Source: Calocera cornea HHB12733 (taxonomy: Eukaryota > Basidiomycota > Dacrymycetes > Dacrymycetales > Dacrymycetaceae). From it: a stretch of DNA of 64,000 nt. This document shows, piece by piece, positions 33,997 through 45,690 of this stretch. The position numbers were made by a program, and so were the translations under genes. The DNA is taken from positions 108,111-172,110 of the forward strand of contig KV423974.1 of the NCBI GenBank assembly GCA_001632435.1. The letters are read 5' to 3'. A model generated the notes under the pieces. The model did not search any database, was not told where the DNA came from, and was given only the letters and a program-made list of their open reading frames with translations. Numbering within the stretch: position 1 is the first letter of the stretch; each line of letters opens with the position of its first letter.

Positions 33997-35423
33997 ATGC
34001 TGTCCGCCTTTGTTGTGCAGCGTCATGCGTGCGTCTTGTGGCTTTGCTGACTCGCCACCCATGCTGACTCGTGCATGTATGCGCACAGTGCACACCTTCA
34101 CAGGGCGAAATCCTCTCTAATCCACCCCATCAATGAGCTCTCCTTACGCGCATTTCATGGTCGACCATCCTCATTCTCTGTCGCCGTGATAGCGAGAGGA
34201 GGGAGGCTGTATGCTACGGTGCCGGATGCCTCGACGACACCGACGCCCAAGCCGACTGGCATCCCCCCACTAGAAGCGAAGAAGAAACTCAAGATCGAAC
34301 TCAGGCCCAGCCCCAAGCTGCCCGCAGCCCCATCCATCGCGACATCACCCTCTGCATCCAACGCACCGCCGCCACCCCCGGCACCGAAGACTGCTGAGCT
34401 CGATGCGAGCACCCAGACTCTTCCCACCGCCTCACCTACCTCCGAACCTTCGCAACCCCATGGCCTTCGATCATCCATCGATCAAGCTATCGCTGATGTG
34501 CTCAGGGCGTCGCGTGAAGGGCAGATAGCCGCCATCGATCCGGCTCTGCCTTGGGCCAACCGGATGTTCCGATTGGGCTGGGAGCTCGCCAAATTCTACT
34601 GGCGAGGGTTAAAGCGCTTTGTGGAGCATCGCAGTATTGTCAAAGAGATTACAAGGCGATGTCAAGATGAAAGCAGGACGAGGACGTGGAGAGAAGAACG
34701 TTTTGTGCAGTTGTATAGGAGCGATAGAGTCAAGTGCGTCCAACCCATCAGAACCCTGTTTATCATTTGTTTACAATCTTCTTCGTCCAGGCTTCTTCCC
34801 TTCATTTTCACTCTGCTCATTTTGGAGGAGGCTATTCCCGTGATCGTAATTTGGGCGCCCTTCTTACTCCCCTCAACCTGTATCCTTACCTCGCAGCAAG
34901 AGCGCATGGAGGCGAACCGTCTTGCAAAACATCGTGAGGGTCTTGCGAGCCTCGGTATGGCATTGAGCCAGGATCGAACTGCCGGTGGGGGCACTCCCTC
35001 CGAAGTCGAGGTCGCTGCGCTGCGACCAGAGGTTGTCAAGGCGCTGTGTGGGTGTGTACCTTGTCTTACCACTCAACTTATGCTATATGGCTAACAGAAT
35101 CCCTTAGAACACTCTCCCTCCGGACGTACTTCCCTACGCCATTCCTGCGCCAACGTCTCTACTCGCGCCTCTCTCGTCTGGCGGCCGATGACGCGCTGCT
35201 GCAGCCCGCTCTCCCTAGCTTGGATATACACGAGCTTCGGCAAGCCGTCACCGAGCGCGGTGGTCTGTCCACCAACGCTTCGGAGGAAGAGCTGAAGATG
35301 TGGCTGTCGCGATGGCTCAAGGGCGTTTCGAAGAAGACGGAAGGCGAGGTGGCCAACCCTGCTAAGCGGAGAGTGGGCATGATGCTGGAGTACGCCTGGA
35401 AGCAGTGGAAAAGCAGGACATGA
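33997..35423 (+). CDS. LETM1-domain (RBD) mitochondrial protein
   Basis: Four exons (33997-34028, 34089-34733, 34791-35051, 35108-35423) give 417 residues. The first small exon yields MLSAFVVQRHAAHLHRAKSS, a basic amphipathic mitochondrial presequence that joins in frame; an ATG at 34075 would skip it. After a proline/alanine-rich stretch come WANRMFRLGWELAKFYWRGL and then LLPFIFTLLILEEAIPVIVI with PFLLPSTC, the membrane segment and signature of LETM1 proteins. The C-terminal half has the ribosome-binding-like domain: paired LRQRLYSRLSRLAADD and ELRQAVTERGGLS repeats. LETM1/Mdm38 relatives support K+/H+ exchange and mitoribosome attachment. This one lacks the long coiled coil and EF-hand end, so it is nearer LETMD1-like forms. 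Confidence 0.82.
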
Positions 35424-36778
35424 TAGCTTGTAATGGGACGGACGACTGGCTCGCTGCCATGTTTCGGGTAGAGCACTCAAACTGTATCATCTTGCCTGCA
35501 CCAACAGAATCGAATTGCGCCGCTCCGCACACAGACACGCCGAAGTAGGTGGCTCCGAAGCAGCATCTGCAGTGATCGACATGCGCGAGAACGCATGTGC
35601 TTCGCACTGTCTAAAATCGGAATGTGGTCGTGTCTTGATGACGTCTATTGGTTGAAGCTTTGTCTAATCACGCGCTGACAATGAAAGGGTCCATCGTCCA
35701 TTGTTTCAATGGTAACAATGGGATAGAGAAGCGCTGATAATACAGTACACAATCTGCTTTGTCGGTTTCGGACCTCATGGCTCATTAAAGCCTGAGAATG
35801 TACCACAGTCTGGCTTGTGGAGCTACCTGGGCTATTCATAATTGAGAAGCGCCGAGAATATCAGCGAATGCTGCAACGTACGAGAACGAAGCGACCGAAT
35901 CCAGTGGCTCAATCGCACGGTACACTTAGTCTCATAGGTCGGCCGATCATGAGAACCCTGCGTCTAACACCCCAACAACGAAGGGAATTGCACCATCGAT
36001 CTGAGCAGGATAACAGCTGTTCGTGGTGTGTATAGCATGCCGAGGGCGCAATATGCCGGAGGAAGGCATCTTTCGGGTGAAACAAATCTCCTCAGAATCC
36101 AGGGGTTGCTGAGTCATTGATCTGAGTCATTGATATCTACTCTGGGGCCTGGACTGTCGTAACATCAAACGTCCACGCGGATTGTGAAGAGTGTGTATAT
36201 ACTTAGAAGCAGAGTGCAATTCTACCCCGTTATGGCAGCTATTCTTCCCCAGCTGAATTGCCGGGCCTGACAGACGGGCGCAAATGGAAGTCGAGAGGCC
36301 GGGGCGCGCCGCGACCCAGACCCCTCTTCAGTCCTCTCACTGGTTCACACGTCCGACCGATCTATGTTTGGGTCTCACGCTTGCCCTCCATTACAGGCTT
36401 CAACTGTGTACCTTCTCGAAGATAGGGCGCGGTCTGAGAAAGCCAGCCTTCCGTCGCCGCACTTTCCCCTTGGTCTCATCATCCGATTTGTGGAAGCCAT
36501 CGACTGGACAGGCGCATGTGCTTCGCCACAGAAGTTATGAGCTCAAGCCACTTCCACCCTCTTTCTGGCGTATTGGCAACGGGGCCCGATATCGGTTTTT
36601 CTGCCGTGGGACGAGGAGAGTAATCTCAGGGCATGCGTTTTTGAGAGCTCCACGCACGGTGACTTGGTCCCTACAAATGCATGCAGAATATGGATGGTGC
36701 CTGTCCCCACAGCCCGAGTTGTAGCTTGTGCCCCCTTTGCTAACCCCCGTTGCATTCCCATACCATCCGACCTTTGAA
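35424..36778. other. Intergenic, about 1.35 kb
   Basis: No supported gene. A 146-residue open frame at 36284-36724 has no family features and no intron support. Confidence 0.4.
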
Positions 36779-37792
36779 ATGGCTGCTGCTGTCGAATCAG
36801 CTCAACCTTCTACGCTCCCTAACGGGAATGGCAGCACTACTGCGAATGAGCATCGCAAGTACCACGCCGCCGAGACGCCGTATTCCTTGCCGGTTCGTGT
36901 TTATACAATCGAGTCGTTGCGTCATGGCTGACCTCGCTTTTAGAATGATGAAGACGAGTGGGAGCGTCTGGATGTGCAGCACTATGGCATTAAGGCGTAC
37001 TTTGGAGGCAACAACGTCGGGGCCGACTGGCCAGAGAACCCGCGTCGGATCCTTGAAATCGGTGCTGGTAGCGGCGCCTGGGCCATGGAGGTTGCATATC
37101 AGTTCCCAAATGCGGAGGTGATTGCCATCGATATCTCAGATGTCAAGCCCGAGTGCGTAGCCGCAGTCAGGAGCAAAGAAATGAGATCTGACCCTGTCTT
37201 GAACAGTCGCAAGCCAGAAAACTGCACGTTCAAGGTTGTCAATGTGGTCAAAGACCCATGGCCGTTCGCCAAGGACGAGTTTGACATCGTCCACTGCCGA
37301 TTCGTGACGGTGCACTTGCCGAATTTCAAGGAGCTGCTCGACAAGGCGATCGATTCTACCGCGCCTGGAGGCATCCTCATGTTTGAGGACATCGACTGCG
37401 ACTTTGTCTCCGATCTTATGCCCGTCCCCGCCGCGATCCCGAACTTCTTTGACATCTATCGCACTTTCTTCGCGTCTGTCAATGTCGATGCTCGTCCAGG
37501 CCCGAAGCTCGCTCCCCATATCATGGCCAGCAAGAAGTTCAGCGAGACCCACGAATACGTCATGCCCGCGCCCATGGGCGCATGGACCCGTGATCAAAAG
37601 CTGAACAATGTTGGTCTTGCCATGCGAAAGGGACTGGTGGGTGCCGGTCAGAGCCAGCACGGAAAGCTGTACAAGTTTGGCATGACGCAGGAGATCGTGG
37701 ACGAGTGGGCGAAAGCCGTGTGTACACCGGAGAATAAGCTGTATATGGATATCTATTTCGTATGGGCGAAGAAGAAGGCTAGTGTGGTGTAA
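36779..37792 (+). CDS. SAM-dependent methyltransferase MT1
   Basis: Three exons (36779-36892, 36944-37152, 37207-37792) give 302 residues. A short N-terminal region ends AAETPYSLP, shared by the paralogs. Motif I for SAM binding is ILEIGAGSGAWA (about 75), followed by the acidic [31 protein letters not shown] is the post-motif I/II region and GGILMFEDIDCD follows. The C-terminal block APMGAWTRDQKLN and YKFGMTQEIVDEW is specific to this small family. The layout resembles LaeA/UMTA-type methyltransferases of fungal secondary metabolism, but the substrate is unknown. The second intron is 54 nt with no stop, so a retained form would stay in frame. It is 8 kb from its three tandem paralogs. Confidence 0.88.
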
Positions 37793-38553
37793 TGCACTGG
37801 TTATGATAGGACGATTTCATGCTACGAAGTATACCATGGCTTTGGGGTGTCGAGCCTAGTGGAGTTACGCATCTCGCTCGTATGGTCGGCCGCATTGTTC
37901 TGATGATTGACTCCTTCTCGCAATTGAGGTAGCACCGGGTTGAGTCCTGTCTCCTCCGAACATGTCGAAGGCGTGGCGTAGACCCCACTACCACAACAAT
38001 ATGGACATCAATAATGCATCGGTCCACTGTTTCCAGCCTCTGTGTTTCAAGTCAACCCCGGGAGCAAAGAGATGATAGCGACCGTTGTTGAATACGACTG
38101 GAGTCGTTTGATAAAGGTTGCAAGGGGGGACGATGCCGCGGCAACACCGACTCAGGAACTGAGACCAGCTGCACTTCCCATGTCGATTGCGCACTCCAGT
38201 TCTGACAGCACCCCGTAACCCGAACTCGGCGGTGGCCGTGGCTCCAGCTTGAGCAGAATTCCTGCTGGAAGCCCAGGTCCAGAAACGGGGCAGACGCTCG
38301 GATGGAAGCGGCGCACGACATCGTGCCAGTGCTACTTTGTCACAATCACATTTCATCTGAACCTCATCAGCTTCTTAATTGGGTCGGCTATGCTACACTG
38401 GCAATCAACGGATAAGAAGGGGTCCTTGATCGCCGGTGGGTAACGTGAATGATAGAATCAACGACCAGTGAACATATGGGGAAGCGAAGCGCTACTTTTA
38501 CAGTGAGAACCTGATGAAATGAGAAAAAGGAAAGGTTGTAGTCCAAAGCTAGT
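37793..38553. other. Intergenic between convergent genes
   Basis: Shared 3' flank of MT1 and the membrane protein; nothing else seen. Confidence 0.4.
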
Positions 38554-39702
38554 CTAAACAGCAGAATCGCTGTCCTTCTCGACACCTGAGTGTTTGTGCA
38601 TCACAAGGTCAGAGTTGGCGTCGTTGTCGAATTGGTTCTGGTCCATGTCGACATGGCGGTTGACGGCGATTGCAATGGGCTGCATTGGGTGCGAGCCTGG
38701 GTGCGAGTTGTAGTAGGAGTTGTTGACCCCATTCGAAGACTGGCCTGCGGTCAAGCCGAGGCCAACGCGAACTATCATCATCGTAAAAGCCAGCCCGATG
38801 ATGCCGTTTAGCTGAAGAGAGAGTTAGAGGTTGTCACACACGACTGGAAACCGGCACATACGCAGTCCACCACAATCCACTGCGCGTTGCTCTGGGTCAC
38901 ATAGCACATGAGGAAGACGAACAGAGACATAACATAGAGGGATCCAGATTCTACCATGACGCCAATGCTCGAGGTCAGGCTGGCGCCCACCCCACTTCGG
39001 TACTGCTTCGTTGCTCGGTTGACTTGCAGAATGCGGAAGACGATGAGGCTTGTAACAATGAAGTTCTGGGCCAGCGTGAAGCTGACGACGGCGGTGACCC
39101 AGCGTGCGATGGTGGTGACGAAAACGGAGGAGCTTGTCGTCCTCACCATAGTGACGACCAGCGCGATAACGACCGCTGCGGCAGAACTCAGTCGAGCTCG
39201 AACTAAAAGATGTGGCAACTTACCGATGTCAGCAATGAAGAGGCAAAGGGGGAGTGCGATGATGACAAGGCGGCGTGACCAGACGATCCAGCATCGGTAC
39301 ACGAGAGCACCGTCCGCACAGAGCAGGTAAACACAAATGAGCGCGGTGCGTGTAACTTCCTTCCAATTGGAGATATTCGCGAAGTAGCCAATGGGGGTGA
39401 GAGTATCGCGATAGACGATGAAGGCATCCATGACTCTGGACCATGATAATGCCTCGATAACCGTTGCCAGCGTGAACATGGTAAGCGCGACTGCCAGAAG
39501 CACCCAGTTTGGTTGGGGTGTCTTGCGCCTGTGGAAGAGGACGTAGAGCGAGGTGAAGAAGAAAACAACAAATGCTCCTGGAATGGTGGTTTAAGTTGAG
39601 CGTCGTTCGGGATTATGTACCGTGCTCACCGTAGAGAATGCTGCTGGAAATGAGGCCAATGAGGATGGCCTCGTCCAACATGAGTCCGGTAGCGTCAGAC
39701 AT
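38554..39702 (-). CDS. Seven-helix-like membrane protein, agaricomycete family
   Basis: Four exons of about 330 residues starting MSDATGLMLDEAILIGLISS. At least six or seven hydrophobic helices can be read, including GAFVVFFFTSLYVLF, WVLLAVALTMFTLATVIEAL, LVIIALPLCLFIADIGYAVV and SLYVMSLFVFLMCYVTQSNA. A conserved VNRATKQYRSG loop separates helices five and six. The cytosolic tail is rich in Asn, His and Asp. This type of protein is common and multi-copy in mushroom-forming fungi, with no established function; the topology is receptor-like. Introns are about 50 nt with canonical borders. A function cannot be inferred. Confidence 0.75.
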
Positions 39703-40811
39703 AATGCCTTTGATGGGAGGTCGAGCAAGCCAACAGGAATGCCAAGTGACAGTGGGGTAACGAGCGTAGGTGTGCAGAAAGTTATATACGCGCCTCTCTG
39801 GCAGGGGCACAAAGTTATGTAGGTTCTCCAATGCCGGATGGCGCATATTCCAATTCCAATTCGAGCGGGTGGTCTGAACCCATATGCGACACGGTCACAA
39901 CGAGGGTGGACCTCGAACTCCTACGATTCTCAAGATTGCACAGATGTGTGCCCGATCCGCTGTTATGGCAGGGTCCCAGATGGCCGGGTTCCTGCTTCGG
40001 GGAGACTTGTTCATCCTAATCCAGACCCTTTCCCGATGCCACCCTGAAAGTTTGAAGCCCTGGCCTGAATGCCACCAGAGCTCGCTTGGACATGCCATGA
40101 CGAAGACAGGGTGCACAACGAAGTCTATGCAGGCTTCGCTGCCGTGCATGTCGGGAGCAACTGGATGTGGAAACCTGGCTTCGTAGAGATTCCGGAGAAT
40201 TCGTTGCCTTAGCAGCTCTCATTTGTGAAGCGAAGCACCAGCTGGGAATGATGGGAAAGCTCTAACCGGCGCGTCTAAACATATCGCAACAAGTGTTAAG
40301 CCGGCGAGACCCACGCCAACACCGGGTTTCATGGACGCGGTCCCACCAACGCGGGAGAAGGGGCACGAAGGTATGCGAAGAAGGCAGATGACTTGATGCC
40401 TCCGTTGGCCGCATGCACGGTGGAATCTAATCTGCTCCCGAAGGTGATTCTGGCCCAGTCCCTGATGTGTGAATCGGTAGCCGGCCTGTCTTCCCGCCTG
40501 TTGTTGTGATCGACTCCCACGCTTCCCTGTGGCTCCCATTTCTCGGCGCAAATGCATCCGGCGGGCGAGGAGCGCATCGCACGGCAATGCCGCTCAATGT
40601 TGAGCTCCTGCTGTCGACCTCCATCGTCCGAGCTGACGAAGGCGGCGTCAAATAAACTCGAAGCGTGGCGTTCAACGTGCCCGCATTCCAATGATAATAA
40701 TACTACGGCAACTCTGGGGCGCACTATACCAACAATAGCTTTATATAGAAGTACCCATGTCGCACCATGCATACACTTCGCTTATCATCGACATGACTGT
40801 TCCGCGTACCC
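39703..40811. other. Intergenic, no gene seen
   Basis: About 1.1 kb. Open frames have no family features. Confidence 0.35.
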
Positions 40812-41071
40812 TTGTCCACATCGTCAGATCTTTCACTAATCACACTCGAAGCCGCCGCAAGAAGCCCGGGCAGAAGCCGCTTACCACAGTCCAAAGGTAT
40901 GCCGCCATATCATGCCACAGTCGCACCGTACATAGCAACATTGCGGCTCATCACGCTGCGCGCAGATGATACTAACGCGCAGCTGCAGAGAAGTTCGCAT
41001 GGAGAGCTTTTCTGATACCCGTCGACTCCATCGCCCTGTCTCGAGAATACATCGACCGGGATTGAGATGTT
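40812..41071 (+). CDS. Possible small two-exon gene, 55 residues
   Basis: Joining 40812-40896 to an exon starting at about 40985 through a GTATGC...GCGCAG intron gives a protein that starts MSTSSDLSLITLEAAARSP and ends IALSREYIDRD. The second exon has a well-formed FAWRAFLIPVDSIALSREYI segment. No family is recognised. The support is only the splice sites and the plausible peptide, so this is a guess; the remaining DNA to 41829 shows nothing coding. Confidence 0.22.
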
Positions 41072-41829
41072 CGAGAACCGTTCCTGAGGACTGGAACAGT
41101 GCCGCCACACATTGGGCTTCTCCTTTCTCTGTCGCCGCCATCTGTAGAGAAGGAGCGTTCTCTGGTTCCCAGACGGTATCGCTGGCGCCTCGCCCCCATC
41201 CGTACTATCCCAGGCCGTCGGTGCGCATGTCGCAACCCGCGCTCTTGCTCAGGAGTCAGGTCCGGAAACGTCAGCCCTGCGGCCCACATCGGCCATCGCC
41301 GTCTTCTTAAATGTCCAACGCGTTTCACACTTTCAGTGCCTAACGACCGGGGGCGGCCGAGCGTCCCCCCCATTGCCCCAGATTGGATGGTTGGCACTCA
41401 CTTCTCTGTCCAGCCGCAGGGAACGACCGCTTCGCCACGAACCAGTCCGCGGACCGGCCGGTTTCTGGAGCACTTCCACGTACGGTCCAAATGCAGTACC
41501 GACTCTCAGCGTCGTCACATCACTTCCCGGGTCATGCCTCGCCCGGATGGCCGCCCCTCCTCGTGTACGCTCGCGTGCAGATGGCAAACTCCCAGCCAGC
41601 AAACAACATAGAAGAGCTACAGGAAGCACCAAAGCACTGGCACTGTAAGCGCGGTGCGTTCTTCCGTCACACTCTGCGCGACACGCGGCACACGATGTAT
41701 GCGCTACAGGTGTACAAGCGTATATGCTTCATTGGCAGTTCAGTTTGATTGATACACTCGGTTGATGTTCAGCTTGATGCTCGCTACTCATACATCCTCG
41801 TCCTGACCCTCGCCTAAGCCCAAGCCGAC
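41072..41829. other. Intergenic, no gene seen
   Basis: Overlapping open frames on both strands reflect GC content; none has motifs or intron support. Confidence 0.35.
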
Positions 41830-42635
41830 TCAGAACTTGTCCTTAACCTCCTGCACCTTCGCCTTAACCTTCTCGCCAAAGCTCTGCTTCCCGCCCGAGC
41901 CAGAGTCACCCGCGTCTCCACCGTAGTTGTTGTTGTTATTGTTCCCCGAATCACCTCCATCACCTCCCCTCCCCGAACCAGAGCCGGAGTAGCCCGAGTC
42001 CCCACCCTGCCCGCCGGCGTATGTGGGGTCACCGCCGCTCGCGCCGGAGGTGTTGGTGGTATCGTATCCCTGGCCCGTCTGCCCGCCCGCAGCAGTAGTG
42101 TCGCCGAACCCGGCGCCCGTGCCGTACTTGCCGTCGCGCTCGCCGTACCCACCGGAAGTAGCGGTGGACTGGCCGAACCCGCCCGTGCCCGTCCCACTGC
42201 CCGAGTATCCCGAGTCGCCACCAGCGACACCCGCGCCGGTGTTGCCCCCTCCAAACGCCTCATCCCTCCCCTGATGATGCCCGTGCTTCCTCCCCTCCCC
42301 GATGGTCTCGTCCCCGACCTGCCCCCCAAACGCGCCTGACTGGCCAGGCCCGCCGGTGTTCACAGCGCCGAACGAGTTCGAGTCGCCTCCCTGGTACTGG
42401 CCCTGCCCGGAGTAGCCGCCTGCGACGCCCGCACCGCCGGCGCCAGCGCCGAAGGACTCGTCCGCGCCCGGGTTGGTGGAGGCACCGTAGTTGCCTGTGC
42501 CGTCAAAGTTCTGCGACTTGTCATAGCCTGCCAGGCATGGTCAGGGACTGTGCGGGAACGAGAAAGGGGAGAGGAGGGCGTACCGGAGTCACGTCCCGCC
42601 GACGGGTCGCCCACTGAACCGTAGTTGTCTGACAT
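41830..42635 (-). CDS. Glycine-rich hydrophilic (hydrophilin-like) protein
   Basis: Two exons, about 240 residues, starting MSDNYGSVGDPSAGRDSG. Composition is dominated by Gly, Ser, Asp, Asn and Gln with repeated GGDSGYSGSG, YSGQGQYQGG and AGAGGAGVAGG-type units. Hydrophobic residues are almost absent and no Cys is present, so it should be intrinsically disordered. The C-terminal 20 residues (FGEKVKAKVQEVKDKF) form an amphipathic charged helix. This resembles LEA/hydrophilin-type stress proteins of fungi, which protect other proteins during drying or heat; that role is inferred from composition only. The promoter has a strong TATA motif. Confidence 0.75.
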
Positions 42636-42645
42636 TATTGCTTAT

Positions 42646-42670
42646 TGGGTTGGTTGGTTGGTTGGTTGGT
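42646..42670. repeat. TTGG tetranucleotide repeat in the 5' leader
   Basis: Six copies of GGTT/TTGG just upstream of the glycine-rich gene's start codon, probably in its 5' UTR. Confidence 0.8.
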
Positions 42671-42728
42671 AGAAGTGCGTGGTGGTGCAGTAGACCGTTT
42701 GTTCTCCTTGCGACGAAGGGTTGGGTGG

Positions 42729-42738
42729 GCATATATAT
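42729..42738 (-). promoter_or_regulatory. TATA box of the glycine-rich gene
   Basis: CATATATATG about 95 bp before the start codon. Confidence 0.5.
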
Positions 42739-43236
42739 GCGCCTGGAAGGTCACCGGCCAACGATGCGCAGTGCGGGATTGCACCATCCTGGAGCGCTCT
42801 GGAGCGTTTGGAGCCAAGCCAGCGCGCAGTACAGGCGGGATGGCGTGGCGCAGGCACTCACATGCCCGCCCCATTACGGGCACCAAACTGCCCGTTTGGG
42901 ACGCACAAGGGCAGAGTGAGCAAGAGGTGAGCGAGGGGTGAGGTCATCGGGCGTCATGGCCGTCACGCGCGGTCGGGCGGGTTCTTAGGGTGGGGAGGTC
43001 ACGTGAGGGCGCGTTCTTCTTTGCGTGTACCGGAGTAAGGTTGGGTGACTGGCCACTGCCCCAGTCACCGCGTATGACATCTGTATACGAGCGTCGCGTG
43101 CCAGAGGAACGCCGTCCGGCCTTACTCGAAGTCCGGGGCGCGACAATAGAATGGAGCACCAATGCGATTACTAAGTCCGATGGTAACTGTACAGTTCCGC
43201 CCCGTGCCATGACCTCCTGCCCGCCTCGCTCACTCC
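42739..43236. other. Intergenic upstream of the glycine-rich gene
   Basis: No gene seen; promoter of the glycine-rich gene and 3' flank of the transporter gene. Confidence 0.4.
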
Positions 43237-44852
43237 CTACTCACTCCCCGCCAGCCTAACTGCCCCCTGCGCAGGCGGCGGCTCCACGTCGAACCCGCCC
43301 TGCCCCAGGTCCGCAGGCAGCACCACGGTATCCCTCAGCACCCTCTCGCTGAGCAGCGCGCGCTCTTCCTCCCTGTCCTCCAGATTCCGCCCGGCGACCA
43401 GGCCTTCGTCTTCCGATGGCGTTGAGGAGGGGCGCATGAAGGACGGCGGGGAGACGAGGTTGTTGAAGAGGAATGTGCCGTACACGAGCAGGGCGAAGCC
43501 GGTCACTTGGAGGACGGACCAGGGCCACGTGAGGTGCTCCCAGCCCAGGCCGAGGGAGACGAGCCTGTAGTAAGGGTTCATGGTAAGTACCATGTATGCG
43601 GTGGAAGAAGAGAAGGACCTACCAGATCCCAAGCGTACGGCACGTATCCGTCGTGCTCCTCGCTGTGGCGCTCACATGTCTTGTCACGCTCAGGCCAAAG
43701 TAGTTGAACATCGAGATGCTCAAGGCGATCGCGACAGTGCCCCAGAGGACGGGCGGGGAGTGGATGATCTGCGACCAGCCGCGGGGGAAATCGAAGAACG
43801 GCGACTGGTCGGAGAGCAGGGAGAGGACCGGCATGGCGAGGAGGGTTGTGGCTGCGCCGAAGAGGCCCTCGAGCCCGACTGCCAACAAGGGGCCAATCGA
43901 GTACCGCTCCATGATCTTCTCCTCGACGACGAACTGAGAGGCGGAGCTGAACAGGACCGTCAGCATGCTTCCCTGATCAGCGAGTGCTGAAAGCGATGCT
44001 TACAAGATCTGTGCGAACAGCACGAACAGCACACCGACCGCGACTGCCGTAGCAGGCTCCGCGTCCTTCTCCGCCCTCACCTTGATCAACCACCGCACCG
44101 CCACCCTGACCGCCTCGCCCACCTCCTCCGGTGTCTGGGGGACGATCCCCTTCTCCTTCGCCAAGCTGCCCGCGACGCCGACGACCGACACGCCGCCCAT
44201 GACGGTGATGAGGGCGACCCACTGGTATGCCCAGAGCCTGCGCCGGAGGAAGAGGACGGAGAAGAGGCCGACCCAGAGGACGAGTGCGCCGCGCGTCATC
44301 TGGTAGATCGAGACGGGCGTGTACAGCAGGCCGACGTTCATGAGCTGCATAGCCAGTCAGCGGAGCCCGCTTATAGGAGAAGGGTGAGGACGGACCGTTG
44401 TGCCGCAAATGTCGAAGAACGCGGGGAAGAAGAGCAGGCACATCCTCCACCCGGTCATGGGCCGCGCCTTCTCCACGGCAGTGAGCGTCGACTCCTCCGC
44501 GCCCTCCTCCATATCATCGTCCTCCGCGGCGAGTGCCGCCTGGGTTCCCTCGTTCAGCTGGATGCGCGTGCGGCGCGAGTGGATGTAGCCCGCGAGCACG
44601 GGGAGGAAGCAGAGCATCTCCCCGATGAACATCTGAAGCGTCTGCCACACGGGCTGCTCGAACAGCACCATCGGCCTGTTGTCCCCTGGTGTGCAGCCTT
44701 CGACGCAGATCATGTCCTGCCATTTGGACAAAAGGGAGTTGGAGCATCCTGCGCGCTGTTGTTATTGCCTCTGATTCGCCAGTGAGTGATCTTGACATAC
44801 CTGTGATGAGCATGCCCGCTACGAGGAGCGGGATGTACGCCGGCTGCATCAT
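43237..44852 (-). CDS. SLC35F6: SLC35F6-like multispan transporter (EamA/DMT fold)
   Basis: Five or so exons, about 470 residues, beginning MMQPAYIPLLVAGMLITG with the next exon reading CSNSLLSKWQDMICVEGC, which matches the start of SLC35F6. Further signatures: FIGEMLCFLPVLAGY, LLFFPAFFDICGTTLMNVGL, SIYQMTRGALVLWVGLFSV and FVVEEKIMERYSIGPLLAVG, in the order expected for ten-helix drug/metabolite transporters. A hydrophilic loop rich in Glu and Asp sits between helices two and three, and a long acidic C-terminal tail follows. The animal relative is lysosomal or mitochondrial with unclear substrate; the nucleotide-sugar branch of the superfamily is a further cousin. Location and substrate are not deducible here. 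Confidence 0.88.
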
Positions 44853-45690
44853 GTCCGTGGATTGCAAGTAAGATGGTGGGGGATATGGTGAGTTGGCTGA
44901 GGATGTAGCAAGATACACAGGAGGAGGCGTGCGTACCCCTCCTCTTGCGGTGCACACGCAACTCGCGTCCGGTGTCGGGGGTGCTCCGAATTCACTTCGG
45001 TGGCGGTGCATTTGCGGTATGTAACAACGCGGGGAAGGTCGGTGCCGAGCCTGCCGAAAAATGCCACCGCTGTGACTGGTCCTTGCTTGCACCCACCACT
45101 GAGCGTCTCAATAACCACCGTATAGAGGAGCTCTCCTCAATGCGGTTTGGATCTCTAGAACAAGGTTTGATACCAATCGCAGATTGTCTGTGCTTCTTTC
45201 TCACTTTCGATATATCTATACAGTGTCCAGCTCGGTTAAACAGCGGTTAAAATTGGCTACAACTCCTTACACTACGGAGGCAACCGACGGTTACAGTAAC
45301 CGACATTGTATTTCAGTCTTGTACACTCGGTGATTGGAAGACGCTTCCTGAGCCAACGTACTGTGGATCATGGACATGCATAACGATGGGTCAGCAACGG
45401 CCCTTCCTTCCCCAGCTTCTGAGGTCACGGCGACCCTGATTGGCCGGAGATGACCATCGATAACGAGATGCATGCGCGGATCTCTTCCCCAAACATGCAT
45501 CCTCCGGCCACGCTGGTCGAATTTCCATCTCTCCCTCGTGATGACAACGTCACGGGGGAATTATTTTTGCGGGAATCGCTGCCTGGCTTGCCGTATGCTC
45601 TCGCTTACCGGAAACTTCGAATACAAGAACGGGGGCTCACAGAGACAGGTATGAGCAGCCGGCTCTCTGGTTCACCCCGCCTCCTTCAGC
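44853..45690. other. Intergenic, transporter to MT2
   Basis: No gene supported; divergent promoters of the transporter and MT2. Confidence 0.4.

Noticed and set aside
36284..36724. 146-residue frame before MT1
   Set aside because: No recognisable feature, biased only by base composition.
41333..41748. Overlapping frames on both strands in the gap before the glycine-rich gene
   Set aside because: Several frames are equally open; none has splice sites or motifs that favour it.
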